A stretch of 64,000 nt of DNA, from contig LADP01000003.1 in assembly GCA_000961575.1 (NCBI GenBank), positions 142,223 to 206,222 on the forward strand, written 5' to 3'. The translations under genes were made by a program, and so were the position numbers. Position 1 is the first letter of the stretch; each line of letters begins with the position of its first letter. Below, piece after piece: positions 44,515 to 55,058 of the stretch. This stretch comes from Peptococcaceae bacterium BRH_c8a. Its GTDB lineage: Bacteria > Bacillota > Desulfotomaculia > Desulfotomaculales > Desulfallaceae. Below the pieces are notes generated by a model. It was given only the letters and a program-made list of their open reading frames with translations, ran no database searches and had not been told where the DNA came from.

Positions 44515-47500
44515 TCAGTTGTTTATATACACCGTTGCGGACGCTATTCCACCACAACCATCACTTATTTCATACGTAAAGCTGTCTGGTCCGGTGTAGT
44601 CTGCTACGTTATATCTTAAAGAGTCACCTTCCTGGGAAACTGCCCCATAAATACCCTGGGTGAATCCTGTTATTGACAGCGTATCTCCATCTACATCTGA
44701 ATCATTAACAAATACGTCAATAAGCGCTGTATATACACTACCGCCTGATATTAACACTGTATTACCATAGTCATCCACTGCCACCGGTACATCATTCACA
44801 GGATTTATTGTTACATTAACCGTTGTTGTCGCTATGCCCCCATTACCATCACTTATTACATATGTGAAGCTGTCTGCTCCGTTGTAGTTGGGATTTGGGG
44901 TATATCTTAAACCAATCCCTTCCGGTGAAACTATTCCTTTAATCCCTTGCGTAAAGCTTAATATAGATAGTGTATCTCCATCGATATCTATATCATTGGC
45001 TAATACATATATCAACACATTACTGTCTTCATTTAACGATTCACAGTCTCCTACCGCCTCCGGGAAGGTATTCACGTTAATTGCCTGGGTTGTACTTACT
45101 CCACTTACTGTATGACTAATTACGATCTCAGTAACCGCTGTACCCAATGCTGTTCCTGCTGCCGGTGTTGTAGTAATGCCCGCTGTTGCAAAGTCTGCCA
45201 ATACTACATCTTCCGTGCTTGCATCTGATTTAGTCAGGGTTACTCCCAAACCCGTCAAGTCTAAATTCTCTCCTTCAGCATAGGCTACTTTATTTGGAGC
45301 TGTTTTAACTGTAATTCCGGTCACTATTACTTCTTCCACTACAACTTCTTCCACTGCAACGGTTACGGTTACCGCCTTGGCCGGCATTGTGAAAGTATAG
45401 CTTGCTCCTTCTGCTACTTCTGTTGTTGCAATACTTCCACTGTCCGTATCTGTAACCGTGACTGACTTGAACAGCTTGCCAGACTCAATATTAGAAATAG
45501 TCAAGGATACGACCGCCCCCGCTGCTGCTTCAACGGCGGGGTCAGTAGTTACAGTCGCCGTTCCACCTGCTACATTTATGGCAATGCCATATTTGGTCAC
45601 TTCAACGGTAAAGGTTATTACAAACGACTCACTTACACCGTTGTCAGCTGTAATATCCACACTTGCCGTGTAGCTGCCAACTGCCAGACCATCCTTTGGT
45701 ACCAATGTAAAGGTTGTTGATGCGGTAGTACTATTAAGCGTTGTGTCTACCGGCTGGGTAACTGTAAAACTGCCTGCATCAGTGCCGCTTAATGCTACTG
45801 CCAAATTAGTGATGTCACCCGTGCCAGTTCTGGTTACAGTAACTCCTGTCGGGGTTTGTGCACTATACCCTTCGGTTGCCGTACCCAAATCTGCTGGATT
45901 AGCTGCACTCAATGCAATACTGTAAGTTGGAGCTGCTTTTGCATAAACACTGTAGATTTCTTCAAAACCATTCTCAGCAATAACCCAAACAATAATCCTA
46001 TCATTTTCGCTAATAACCTCATTGGCAGCATTTGCTGTAACATCTAAGCCATTCTTAAAAATTTTATTTATCACAGCGTTATCATCTGTTGCTTCGGCAA
46101 CTACACCATAAAAATCTGTAAAGTCGGCAACATACAAATTAGCTCCATTATAATTTCCATCAGGCGGAAAGCCGATAGCTGAACCTTCCAGACCTGTCGC
46201 ATCCAGCCCGCCGATCGTGAAAACCTTCAAGGTTACATCACTACTTTTGGCGCCCTCAGGTACCATAACTGCAGCCGTTACTCCTGTGTTATACCCAGTC
46301 TTGGCCGCATATCTGACATTATAATTTCCAGCCGCCAGGTTGACGATTTCCGGGCCGGTTACAGCAATCCATACTGTATCTGTTGACAGTTTGTATTCCA
46401 TAGTACTATCTACACCTGTAATCTTGCCGTCACTGCCTCCAAAACTGCTGGGAGCCACACCGGAAAGCCCTGTCGGTGCATCTTGATCCTGATTCGGTGT
46501 TACTGTGAAACTAATTGTATAAACCCTGGTAGTTTCTCGATCCTGGGCGGTTACAATTACAGTTGCTGTATTATCAGGTGCCGCCAAGCCGGCTGCCTGC
46601 GTAATTTCTACAGTAGCTTTTCCAGTGTCATTTACCGTGGCTGCTGTTACCGGCACTTCTACGGTTCCTGCCGGCAGCGCTACATTGTAGTTTAGTGTTG
46701 CGGCATTAAATCCTGTTACGGTTAAACCGTTGATAGTCAAATCACTTAAGCTAGCATCTTTGTTTAATACTGTTCCACCGCCACCGCCGCTGGAAGTCTT
46801 TTTGGTAGTCGAACCGGATACCGACTCACCGCCCACGCTTGCGGTAACATCGTCAGCCACTTCTATATTAGCCGGTTCCTGTTTAATGGACACACCATTA
46901 GCGTTTATTACCGCAGTTTCAATGGTTCCATCACCAGTAACGGCTGCCTTGGCATCCAGGGTCAGGCTGGTTACATTACCAGTTGCTAATTCTACCTTTA
47001 CATCTTCAGCGAAAACATTAACTACATCATAGTTACCATAAAGAGTAATTAGCGTCCCAGCAGGCACTTCTTCAGCAATAGTAATCGTTTCAAACCCGGG
47101 TCCAGTTATAGTAACCTCCACCAGGGTAGCCCCGGAAGCCAGTGTTACCAGTTTAACGGTTGTGTTTCCGGAAGCAACTATTCTTACCCCTTTTTTAGCC
47201 ACGGTTATACTGGGTAGGGTGCAGTCTTCCAAAATCACACTGTTTGACCCGCCACCCTTAATGGTGGTAGTTCCATTGACGGTAACATTCTTAAGCTTAA
47301 CGTCACCCTCTTGGATACCTGCGGCCAAGAGCAGGTTCCCGGTAACGATCGTATTCTGCAAAGTAACGCCGGCCACATTAATTACTACACTGCCGTTAAT
47401 AGTTTTGGTTCCGGTTTCCGGCCCGTAAGTCCCGGCCTGGTCGTAAGTTACTGTGGATGTTTTAGGATTTAAAAATCCTACGGCCCTGTCCAAAGTTACT

Positions 47501-48078
47501 ACCGCTTCCGCTCTGGTGATGGGGTTGGTGGCCTTAAAAGTGCCGTCGCTGTATCCACCCATAATGCCGGCGGCAGCAATCGTATTGACGGCATTTTGTG
47601 CCCAGGCGGCTATCTGGCTGGCATCCTTAAAAGCTGCTTGCTCTGTGTCGGATGCAAGCTGAAGCAGCCTAACCATAACAGAAGCAACTTCTTGTCTGGT
47701 GATTGGTTTTTGAGGCCTAAAAGTACCGTCTTCGTAGCCGGTACTATAACCGACTGTTTTGGCTACGGCCACTTCAGCATAGAACCAATCGGTTGACTTG
47801 ACATCCTTAAACTTAGCTGCAGCTTCGGGATTTTGTTTATCGAAAGCTCTATTGATTAAAGCGACAAACTCCGCTCGGGTAATTTGATTGTTAGGCTTGA
47901 ATGTACCGTCCGGGTAACCTCCTGCCAGCCCATTATTAACCCATGCGGTTACCTGCTTCTCTGCCCAATGACCTTTAACATCTACAGGCTGGGCCGAAGC
48001 AATTGGAGCAACCCCCAATAATAGTGCAACAACTATTATTATCAGTAACGAGAGTTTTTGGCTTCTCGTTTTATACAT
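44515..48078 (-). CDS. Large SLH-domain surface protein
   Basis: From the ATG at 48078 (AAAGGAG 9 bases before) the product is 1187 residues. A signal peptide ending near PIASAQPVD is followed by three SLH domains (GYPDGTFKPNNQITRAEFVALI, then GYEDGTFRPQKPITRQE and GYSDGTFKATNPITRAEA). A long beta-helix-like region, Ig-like/cadherin-like repeats and a C-terminal pair of DGDTLSI(L/T)(S/G)FTQGI modules follow. SLH domains bind pyruvylated cell wall polymer. It is a surface-layer or adhesin protein. Confidence 0.92.
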   Translation of the reverse strand: MYKTRSQKLSLLIIIVVALLLGVAPIASAQPVDVKGHWAEKQVTAWVNNGLAGGYPDGTFKPNNQITRAEFVALINRAFDKQNPEAAAKFKDVKSTDWFYAEVAVAKTVGYSTGYEDGTFRPQKPITRQEVASVMVRLLQLASDTEQAAFKDASQIAAWAQNAVNTIAAAGIMGGYSDGTFKATNPITRAEAVVTLDRAVGFLNPKTSTVTYDQAGTYGPETGTKTINGSVVINVAGVTLQNTIVTGNLLLAAGIQEGDVKLKNVTVNGTTTIKGGGSNSVILEDCTLPSITVAKKGVRIVASGNTTVKLVTLASGATLVEVTITGPGFETITIAEEVPAGTLITLYGNYDVVNVFAEDVKVELATGNVTSLTLDAKAAVTGDGTIETAVINANGVSIKQEPANIEVADDVTASVGGESVSGSTTKKTSSGGGGGTVLNKDASLSDLTINGLTVTGFNAATLNYNVALPAGTVEVPVTAATVNDTGKATVEITQAAGLAAPDNTATVIVTAQDRETTRVYTISFTVTPNQDQDAPTGLSGVAPSSFGGSDGKITGVDSTMEYKLSTDTVWIAVTGPEIVNLAAGNYNVRYAAKTGYNTGVTAAVMVPEGAKSSDVTLKVFTIGGLDATGLEGSAIGFPPDGNYNGANLYVADFTDFYGVVAEATDDNAVINKIFKNGLDVTANAANEVISENDRIIVWVIAENGFEEIYSVYAKAAPTYSIALSAANPADLGTATEGYSAQTPTGVTVTRTGTGDITNLAVALSGTDAGSFTVTQPVDTTLNSTTASTTFTLVPKDGLAVGSYTASVDITADNGVSESFVITFTVEVTKYGIAINVAGGTATVTTDPAVEAAAGAVVSLTISNIESGKLFKSVTVTDTDSGSIATTEVAEGASYTFTMPAKAVTVTVAVEEVVVEEVIVTGITVKTAPNKVAYAEGENLDLTGLGVTLTKSDASTEDVVLADFATAGITTTPAAGTALGTAVTEIVISHTVSGVSTTQAINVNTFPEAVGDCESLNEDSNVLIYVLANDIDIDGDTLSILSFTQGIKGIVSPEGIGLRYTPNPNYNGADSFTYVISDGNGGIATTTVNVTINPVNDVPVAVDDYGNTVLISGGSVYTALIDVFVNDSDVDGDTLSITGFTQGIYGAVSQEGDSLRYNVADYTGPDSFTYEISDGCGGIASATVYINN

Positions 48079-48302
48079 GCAAGCACACTCCTTTAACAAG
48101 TAATAGTGAGCAAAAATACGTGACTTAAAAGCTACTTATTAAAAAATTTAAATTTTTAATGCATCATTTTATGTCATCCCCTCTTTCATTTAAATTAATA
48201 ATTGATGAGTAAATTAACCACATGCCTTAAACTTTATTTCGACATATTCCTGCAATAAATTAAATTTAATTTTAGCCCCGGCCCGCAAGCACACCTCGCT
48301 TA

Positions 48303-48344
48303 AAAAAAATAAGCGCCCCCGCCAACAAGCCGGCGGAGACGCGC
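48303..48344 (-). terminator. Terminator after the diguanylate cyclase gene
   Basis: On the minus strand GCGTCTCCGCCGGC, loop, TGGCGGGGGCGC is followed by TTATTTTTTTT, 26 bases after the stop. Confidence 0.85.
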
Positions 48345-48369
48345 ACCCACTATTCCCAGTAGGGAGTAA

Positions 48370-49713
48370 TTAAGAACAAATCACCTCGAGTTTTTTAGCT
48401 AAGCGGAAGCAGTTCCGGCCCTCCCGCTTGGCCCGGTACAGGGCTTCATCCGCCAGATGCAGCAGTTCGGCGGCGTCGCAGGCGTGTTCAGGAAAACAGG
48501 CCCCGCCGATGCTGACGGTGACCATGCCGCCGGGCTGGCTTGCGCGGTAGGGAAAAGGATATTCCTCCATCGCGTGGCGAATTTTTTCGGCCACCAGGGC
48601 GGTACCCTCGGCTGAGGTTTTGGGCAGCAGCACCAGAAACTCCTCGCCGCCGTACCGAACAATAATGTCGTGCTGCCTTAGTTTAGCGGTCAGGATACTG
48701 CCGATGGCTTTCAGCACCTCATCCCCGGCCGGGTGCCCGTTAGTGTCGTTATAGTTCTTGAAATGATCCACGTCCAGCATCAGTAGCGAAAGGGGCGATT
48801 CACTGCTCAATGAATCCATCATTTCCCGCTTCATGGCAAAGTCCATATACCGGCGGTTGTACAGCCCGGTAAGCGGATCCCGGCTGGCCTGCCTGGCCAA
48901 TGTGGTCAGGTGTTTTTTGCGTCTTAACATGCTGCTGGTTTTAAGCAGCAGTTCCCGGCGATCCACCGGCTTGGTGATAAAATCGTCGGCGCCGTGCTGC
49001 AGGCTGTTCAGTTTGTCCTCCTGGCCGTTCAAGGTAGTGGTAATAATCACCGGCACTTCGGCAGTGGCGGGTGCGGCTTTAATGCGCCGGCACACTTCCA
49101 GTCCGTCCAAGCCCGGCAGTACCAAATCCAGCAATACCAGATCCGGTACCCGTTCAGCCGCGATCCGTAGGGCTTCATGGCCGTCGGCGGCAGTGATAAT
49201 CTCCAACTCCTGATTCTCCAGGTGGCGCAGTATCATATTCAACTGCAAAAGGCTGTCATCCACCACCAGCACCAGCGGCTTTTCGCGGCGTAACTGCGGC
49301 GGCCTGTGGGCCGGTTTTGGATGCCGCCCAACTTGCAGCAGCAGCGCAGCGACACGTTCCATAAACGCCGGAGCCTCAAAAGGCTTAATTAATACGTCGT
49401 TGGCGTACAAAACCTGCAACGTGGACATGTTGTTTCCATTACAGGTATCCTTGGGAGTCAAAACCAATACCGGGGGTGCAGGGGTAATTTGCTCCACCAG
49501 CCGGGCCAGTTCCTCCATCTCCCGCTGATTGTCAATGGCATCAACCACCAGCAAGTCAGGCGGGTTCTGCGCCGTCCGGGCCAAAGCGGCCAGGTTGCCG
49601 GTTACCAAAAGACAATAACGGCTGTAATCAAGCCCCCCTACCACGGTTTCCACCGTTGACCTGTCCGTACTGTAGAGGGTTATGAAGGTGGCTGTTGTAA
49701 TGATATTTTCCAT
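48370..49713 (-). CDS. PleD-like response regulator diguanylate cyclase
   Basis: Residues 1-130 form a degenerate receiver domain, with Asp58 in LLVVDAID and Lys110 in LIKPFE. Residues 147-265 form a second receiver with VVDDS, phospho-acceptor Asp196 in VLLDLVLPG and Lys248. Residues 280-440 form a GGDEF domain with GGEEF at 355-359 and an inhibitory site RQHD at 346-349, five residues before it. It makes cyclic-di-GMP when phosphorylated and is subject to product inhibition. The neighbours are pilin and surface proteins, fitting a switch in surface life. Confidence 0.93.
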   Translation of the reverse strand: MENIITTATFITLYSTDRSTVETVVGGLDYSRYCLLVTGNLAALARTAQNPPDLLVVDAIDNQREMEELARLVEQITPAPPVLVLTPKDTCNGNNMSTLQVLYANDVLIKPFEAPAFMERVAALLLQVGRHPKPAHRPPQLRREKPLVLVVDDSLLQLNMILRHLENQELEIITAADGHEALRIAAERVPDLVLLDLVLPGLDGLEVCRRIKAAPATAEVPVIITTTLNGQEDKLNSLQHGADDFITKPVDRRELLLKTSSMLRRKKHLTTLARQASRDPLTGLYNRRYMDFAMKREMMDSLSSESPLSLLMLDVDHFKNYNDTNGHPAGDEVLKAIGSILTAKLRQHDIIVRYGGEEFLVLLPKTSAEGTALVAEKIRHAMEEYPFPYRASQPGGMVTVSIGGACFPEHACDAAELLHLADEALYRAKREGRNCFRLAKKLEVICS

Positions 49714-49965
49714 GTTATCACCATGTTATCATACTTACTATTTTTTTCATGTTTCAACAAGTTAAAATTAATTCCCTGCCAATGTCAGGGCTTTTCAAAA
49801 ATAATTAACAAGTTTGCTGCCTGAACCTGTTTTGGCACTGTTCCTTATGGTTTTTGCGAGGAATTGTGCTTTTACTAATAATATAACATATTTTGTCTTT
49901 ACAAATATGACCTATATTGAGATACTAAGATAAGGTCTGTATATAAAAACTATAGGTGCCTTATA

Positions 49966-51603
49966 ATGGAAGGGGATGTTAAATTGCAGAACAAGTTTAA
50001 CCACTGGCGCATACTGATAATTAGCCTGGCATTATTTTTTTTGGCCGGTACCTTTGGGACAACCGCCCTGGCCGCAAGCGGGCTGGAACTGGAATGGGAG
50101 AACACTATGGGCAGTTACCAACTGGATCGCGGGTATTCAGCCATCCAGATGGCTGATGGATGCTATATTGTGGTGGGCGAAACAGTTTCCAAACAATCCC
50201 GCATGCACGGCTCCGGTGGTTATGACGCCTACCTGGTCAAGGTGGGGCCCAAGGGAGATATGCGGTGGCAGTTTACCTACGGCGGTGCCCGGGATGACAG
50301 TGCGGTTTCAGTTCAACTAACTGATAACGATGGCTTCATCATCGCCGGAACAACTAAATCATATTCCGACCAAAAGGATACCCAACTATACTTGATTAAA
50401 ACAGAGGCTTCGGGCAATAAAGAATGGCAGGGCGTATTCGGCGGCGACGGCGAAGAGGTCGGTGCCTACGCGGTGCAGACCGCGGACGGCGGCTACATAG
50501 TGATAGGCGAAAGCAATTCCTTCGGGGCCGGCGGTTATGACATGTACCTGGTTAAAACGGATGACCGGGGCAAAATGGAGTGGGAAAAGACTTTCGGCGG
50601 CAAACAAGATGACCAAGGCGTATATGTCCAGCAGACCGAGGACGGTGGGTACATCCTGACCGGCCAAACCGAATCTTTCGGCGCCAGGGGTTATGACCTG
50701 TACCTGGTAAAAACCGACTCTTCAGGCGCATTAGAATGGGAAACCACCATCGGCGGCGAGGGCTGGGACATCCCGGCAACCATAGCGCAGACCAATGATG
50801 GCGGCTATATTGTAACCGGCAGGACGTCTTCCTTTAATTCCGGCAATTTTGATTTGTACCTGGTTAAGACAGACAGTCTAGGCAACATTATATGGGAGCA
50901 GGCCTTGGGTAACAAAGGCTGGGATGTAGGCAAGACAGTGCAGCAAACTGTTGATGGTGGATACCTGACCGCCGGGTTTACCGATTCCCTAGGCGATGGT
51001 GAATTAGCCTTCTACCTAGTCAAAACCAATGCCAACGGCAAACAGTTGTGGGATAAAACCCTGGCGAGTGATAAATATGATGAAAGGTTTTCCATTCGGG
51101 GTACCGATGACGGCGATTACATCATTGCCGGTTGGTGGGCGGACAGGCTGAAATACGAGTCTTCACGCAGTGAAGAAGTTCAGGTTTACGTGGCTAAAAT
51201 AAAGGCCCGTTTGGATTCGGGCAGCGCCGTGGTTAAGCAGCAGGCCGAAGAGAATAACGGGCAAAATGTAATGATTGGCTCTTTGACTCTGGATGTGCCG
51301 TTGGTAATGCAAGATAACCGGGTGCTGGTGCCCTTTAGGCCAATAGCTGAGGCGTTGGGGGCCGAGGTAAACTGGGATGCACAAACACAAACGGTAACCA
51401 TGACCGCCGGGGAAAGGACGGTTGAGCTGGCCATTGGCTCCACTGCCCCGCTAGTGAACGGCGAACCCACTGCCATTGACGTACCAGCCGGTATCTATTA
51501 CGAGCAGACTTATGTGCCGCTGCGGTTTGTGGGCGACGCCCTGGGGGCGCAAGTAATATGGAATAATGAGACCAAGACGGTGAGTATTGTTACAGAGCCG
51601 TAA
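49966..51603 (+). CDS. Secreted repeat protein with copper-amine-oxidase-like C-terminal domain
   Basis: The 545-residue protein has a signal peptide (ILIISLALFFLAGTFGTTAL). Seven or so repeats of about 46 residues with the pattern DGGYIVxGxTxSFGxGxxDxYLVKTD follow, likely folding as a beta-propeller. The C-terminal domain has the MIGSLTLDVPLVMQDNRVLV strands and VPLRFVGDALGAQVIWNNET of the stalk domain found in Firmicute surface proteins. The exact start is uncertain: the annotated ATG is followed by GGAAGGGGATG and a TTG 6 codons later. Probably a surface or cell wall protein. Confidence 0.82.
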   Translation: MEGDVKLQNKFNHWRILIISLALFFLAGTFGTTALAASGLELEWENTMGSYQLDRGYSAIQMADGCYIVVGETVSKQSRMHGSGGYDAYLVKVGPKGDMRWQFTYGGARDDSAVSVQLTDNDGFIIAGTTKSYSDQKDTQLYLIKTEASGNKEWQGVFGGDGEEVGAYAVQTADGGYIVIGESNSFGAGGYDMYLVKTDDRGKMEWEKTFGGKQDDQGVYVQQTEDGGYILTGQTESFGARGYDLYLVKTDSSGALEWETTIGGEGWDIPATIAQTNDGGYIVTGRTSSFNSGNFDLYLVKTDSLGNIIWEQALGNKGWDVGKTVQQTVDGGYLTAGFTDSLGDGELAFYLVKTNANGKQLWDKTLASDKYDERFSIRGTDDGDYIIAGWWADRLKYESSRSEEVQVYVAKIKARLDSGSAVVKQQAEENNGQNVMIGSLTLDVPLVMQDNRVLVPFRPIAEALGAEVNWDAQTQTVTMTAGERTVELAIGSTAPLVNGEPTAIDVPAGIYYEQTYVPLRFVGDALGAQVIWNNETKTVSIVTEP

Positions 51604-51623
51604 ACAGCTCATTGAGAAAATGT

Positions 51624-51660
51624 AAAATATCCCACTATGCTTACAGTGGGGTATTTTTAC
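51624..51660 (+). terminator. Terminator after the secreted repeat protein gene
   Basis: AAATATCCCACT, an ATGCTTAC loop and AGTGGGGTATTTTT. Confidence 0.85.
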
Positions 51661-51710
51661 TTTATAATTTTACATTACGATAGGTTTACAATTATATTGT
51701 GCCTGGCACC

Positions 51711-52019
51711 TCAGCCCAAGCGCACTTGTACCATTATATGCCACACCGTTAGGGCCCCGTAAAACACGAACAACGTCCACAATCCCAGATTGATTAACCC
51801 GTTGTGCTGCCACTTATCACGGATTGTCCAGAGCCAAAGCAGTGCAATGGGAATAATAAATAATTTAATCAATGGGAATAACGGGGTTTGAATAATGGCA
51901 TCCATGATAGGGTTAACTTCCCCGAGACCATAGGAAACGGCACTGATGGTATAGAGGCAGTCAATGATACTTAAGAGAGCAATGTTAAGTAAAAGAAGGC
52001 CAACACTAATGTTTTTCAT
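51711..52019 (-). CDS. DUF5658-like small membrane protein
   Basis: From the ATG at 52019 (CTGGAGGAG just upstream) the product is 102 residues with three membrane helices and the motif IDCLYTISAVSYGLGEVNPIMD. The D...T...G..NP pattern matches DUF5658 proteins. Function unknown. A GTGCCTGGCACC repeat lies at its 3' end. Confidence 0.7.
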   Translation of the reverse strand: MKNISVGLLLLNIALLSIIDCLYTISAVSYGLGEVNPIMDAIIQTPLFPLIKLFIIPIALLWLWTIRDKWQHNGLINLGLWTLFVFYGALTVWHIMVQVRLG

Positions 52020-52244
52020 TTTCTCCTCCAGAAAAACATACCACCAAAGAATTATACATATAAAATCCACCTTACACAAACTGACTACGGCCCCCTCACT
52101 GAAGCCAACTTGTAACAATAACAGTGCCGGGATGCCATAGACACCGTGGTCACCAAACCAAAAGTGTGTCTTCCTGCCATACTCGGCAAGAGATGAACTT
52201 TTGGCACATTCCAGGCACTGTTCAATTTTCTTTCTGTAAATATA

Positions 52245-52273
52245 ACACCTCCCACTTATTAAGTGGGAGGTGT
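52245..52273. repeat. Perfect palindrome with 14-bp arms
   Basis: ACACCTCCCACTTA and its exact complement around a single T. It lies after the pilW-like gene at 52301 on the minus strand and could act as a terminator, though the U tract is weak. Confidence 0.7.
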
Positions 52274-52300
52274 AGCTAACGCGTTTAATAAACTATCGTG

Positions 52301-52840
52301 TTAAGAGCTTGGCCCCTTGTATCGTATTACTTTTTTAGGATCCGTAATTTCCGATAAATTGTTTAAGTTATTTAATAAAATACCAGAATTAAGTTCGTTT
52401 GTTTGATTACCCTCCTGACCTTTAATAATAAAATTAATGATATTTTTACCATTGCTGAGTTGTTCTAAAGTGAAATAGGAATCATCACCTAAAATGCTAC
52501 AAATGGCTTTATTTGTCTCTAAACCACTCTCTATATGTTTAATTGTAGCACCATCAATCCATATGTACTCATATTCCGATTCAAACGGCGTATCTGGTGT
52601 ATCTAAAAGTACAAATTCTGTGGCATTACGAACCTCTTTAGTAATAAAAAAGGAAACTGTTCGAATGTCGCGCTGTACATTAGATTGGTTCGAGCCTATT
52701 ATAAAAGAATTATTGCCGAATGAGAAGAAGTTATAGGCTGCAGCTAAAACTATATTTAATATTGCGAGAGCTATTATAAGTTCAACCAGCGTAACACCCT
52801 TTGAATTTTTAATCCCATTTATGCTTTTTAGCGTTCTCAT
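52301..52840 (-). CDS. PilW-like prepilin
   Basis: From the ATG at 52840 (GGAGGG upstream) the product is 179 residues with signal SKGVTLVELIIALAILNIVL and QSNVQRDIRTVSFFITKEV typical of PilW/PulJ. It is the last gene of a three-gene minor pilin operon with the propeller-prepilin and PilX-like genes. Confidence 0.87.
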   Translation of the reverse strand: MRTLKSINGIKNSKGVTLVELIIALAILNIVLAAAYNFFSFGNNSFIIGSNQSNVQRDIRTVSFFITKEVRNATEFVLLDTPDTPFESEYEYIWIDGATIKHIESGLETNKAICSILGDDSYFTLEQLSNGKNIINFIIKGQEGNQTNELNSGILLNNLNNLSEITDPKKVIRYKGPSS

Positions 52841-52862
52841 TTTTCCCTCCGTGCCAGTAGCA

Positions 52863-54113
52863 CTATAGACCGGTATCGGCATTAGTAATACCATAAAAAT
52901 GTTTCAAAACATTTGAGTCCCGTTCTTCCCAACTGCTACCATCTAATGAAGTACATATGTCTCCATTATTACCAACTGAAGTGAACATATTATATCCCCA
53001 GGTTACCCCGTTAAAGATTGATAATGAGTATTCATTGTCAATGCCCCATTCGCTACCAAAAGGTAAAGTTGAAATGCCGTTTTCGCCAACCATCACAAAG
53101 AGACCACCACTTCCTGCACCACCCCAGGTTATTCCGTTAACCAACGCATCATCAGTAAAGTATTGAGTTTCCCATGTTATACCATCAAGTGAAGTCATTA
53201 TAACAATTTCATTAGAAGGAAGATTACCAATAGTTATAAGTTTATTTTGACCCCAGGTTACACCATATAAATGTGGTGCAGCGCCCTCCCATGTCATTGT
53301 AGTTTTGCTCCAGACTTCACCATTGGATGAAGTTATAATCACACCATCTTTACCAACAGCAACAAACAAACCAAGGCTTTCAGACCAAATTACATCTTTA
53401 AGTTCTAAATCATCAAAAAAACCTAAAGGGTTTTCAGTATCCTTATTTTCCCATGTTTCACCATTTGTTGATACAAGAACTATATTATTTCCAACAATCA
53501 CGAACTTTTTGAGATCGTCACTCTCAGTTGGTCCTCCCCAGGCAACCGCATTTAATTCTTCCCCTGTACCCGATACCCTCTCGACCCAATTAAGACTAAT
53601 CCCGTCAGGAGAAGTAATAATGACTCCATCAGAACCAACTGCTACATATTTTTTTTCTTCAAAAATACCACCCCAGGTTACATCATATAAATCGTCACTG
53701 ACATTTGATTCAAATTCCTTCCATTCTATCCCGTTAGGAGAACCGCACACGGTGCCATCTTCACCAACTGTAACAAACCTAATTCTTGCGGAGGAATCAG
53801 AAACAAAAGTTTTGTATTTTGTTTCGTCTAACTCTTTCCCCCACACTGTATACTGGCTTCCAAAAACCAAGTCTAGTTTTTGCCCGGAGCCATCTTTTTT
53901 AGCTATTTTATTTTCCATGTTATCTTGTGCAGTATAAAGAGCATCGCTCTTTTTGCCTGCTTCAAAGATACCTGAAAAGCTATGAGTTAAAAGCCCTGTA
54001 AAAGCAATAACAGTAATCGATAAAACAGTCAAAGCTACTAATATTTCTACTAAAGCAAAACCTTTATAATTTTTTGCAACGGCATTAACCCCATATGTTT
54101 CCATACTTAACAT
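52863..54113 (-). CDS. Prepilin with beta-propeller-like repeat domain
   Basis: The N-terminus is a type IV prepilin: NYKGFALVEILVALTVLSIT with the E5 residue and a hydrophobic helix, then LYTAQDNMENKIAKKDG. From about residue 75 follow six or seven repeats of about 45 residues of the form VTWGxxxFVAVGxxGVIxTSxDGxxW, as in Ycf48/BNR-like propellers. The protein would be displayed at a pilus tip. This prepilin-propeller arrangement is unusual. The start is set at 54113 on weak grounds; 54125 is also possible. Confidence 0.82.
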   Translation of the reverse strand: MLSMETYGVNAVAKNYKGFALVEILVALTVLSITVIAFTGLLTHSFSGIFEAGKKSDALYTAQDNMENKIAKKDGSGQKLDLVFGSQYTVWGKELDETKYKTFVSDSSARIRFVTVGEDGTVCGSPNGIEWKEFESNVSDDLYDVTWGGIFEEKKYVAVGSDGVIITSPDGISLNWVERVSGTGEELNAVAWGGPTESDDLKKFVIVGNNIVLVSTNGETWENKDTENPLGFFDDLELKDVIWSESLGLFVAVGKDGVIITSSNGEVWSKTTMTWEGAAPHLYGVTWGQNKLITIGNLPSNEIVIMTSLDGITWETQYFTDDALVNGITWGGAGSGGLFVMVGENGISTLPFGSEWGIDNEYSLSIFNGVTWGYNMFTSVGNNGDICTSLDGSSWEERDSNVLKHFYGITNADTGL

Positions 54114-54158
54114 AAAGCACCTCATAGAATTGATTTTATAACAAAGGTGACTAATTAT

Positions 54159-55058
54159 CTAACTCCATATGATATCATGATATATGTCAGGACTGGGCAC
54201 TACAGGTTCCTCTATTTCATCTAACAATGCACGATCTTCTAGCACGGTAATATCAATACCATTTTCCGTGGCGGGAAAATAGAAAGCTTTTCTTGATATC
54301 TCTTCAATCAAATTATTATTACTATCGTAAACATCCCAGAAGAAAACCCTACCCCATAACCCAGACTCATCCTCTCTGGTTATTCCTTTCCCATCAAACA
54401 GAAACAGAATTAATTCACCCTTATTCATTTTGATAGGGTTATCGTAAAATACAATAGTTTCTGCATGAAGTGCCAGTGAATCATTAAACGGAATCCCGAT
54501 ACCACTTGAAAAAAACATAGCCGTAGCCTTAAAAACAGCGGTAGGATCGTTTGGTTCTTTTAATTTTTTTAAATTTTGCGCTTCAATGATTACAGCACCA
54601 TCATATACGTCATGTTCGCCGCTGTTTATTTGACCGCTCTTGTAGTCGTACCAACCCAAGTCATGTCCGTATTTAAAATTTGATGTTAACAATACAGTTA
54701 CTTTTTGATTAACGTCTTTAACTGTTCCTATGGACTCTACTTTCATCCAATCGAGTATTTGCGAATCTTCTTTATTTTGCTGAGTGATTGTAGCTTCAAA
54801 TGTCCCGGGGCTAAAAGCTACGACGTTTGACGTTCCGCTAGGCTTTGAGTTAGATGGGGCCTCTAACCATGCATTCAAGGCGCTATCCGCTCCCGCCCGC
54901 GCTACATAATAGGCCTGGGTTCTTAACTCGTCCCTTGACACGTGAATAGTATCAGATATGCTGTACTGCCACAAAGCAGTACCCAACAAGGATATGACAA
55001 GCATAATTCCAAGCACTGCCGGTAAAGCAAAACCTTTTTCATTATTTATGAACTTCAT
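54159..55058 (-). CDS. PilX-like minor pilin
   Basis: This 299-residue protein has the signal NEKGFALPAVLGIMLVISLLG and AYYVARAGADSALNAWLEA, typical of PilX N-domains. It ends with no recognisable domain. It is the first gene of this operon. The AT-rich upstream gap 55059-55390 shows no gene. Confidence 0.8.
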   Translation of the reverse strand: MKFINNEKGFALPAVLGIMLVISLLGTALWQYSISDTIHVSRDELRTQAYYVARAGADSALNAWLEAPSNSKPSGTSNVVAFSPGTFEATITQQNKEDSQILDWMKVESIGTVKDVNQKVTVLLTSNFKYGHDLGWYDYKSGQINSGEHDVYDGAVIIEAQNLKKLKEPNDPTAVFKATAMFFSSGIGIPFNDSLALHAETIVFYDNPIKMNKGELILFLFDGKGITREDESGLWGRVFFWDVYDSNNNLIEEISRKAFYFPATENGIDITVLEDRALLDEIEEPVVPSPDIYHDIIWS

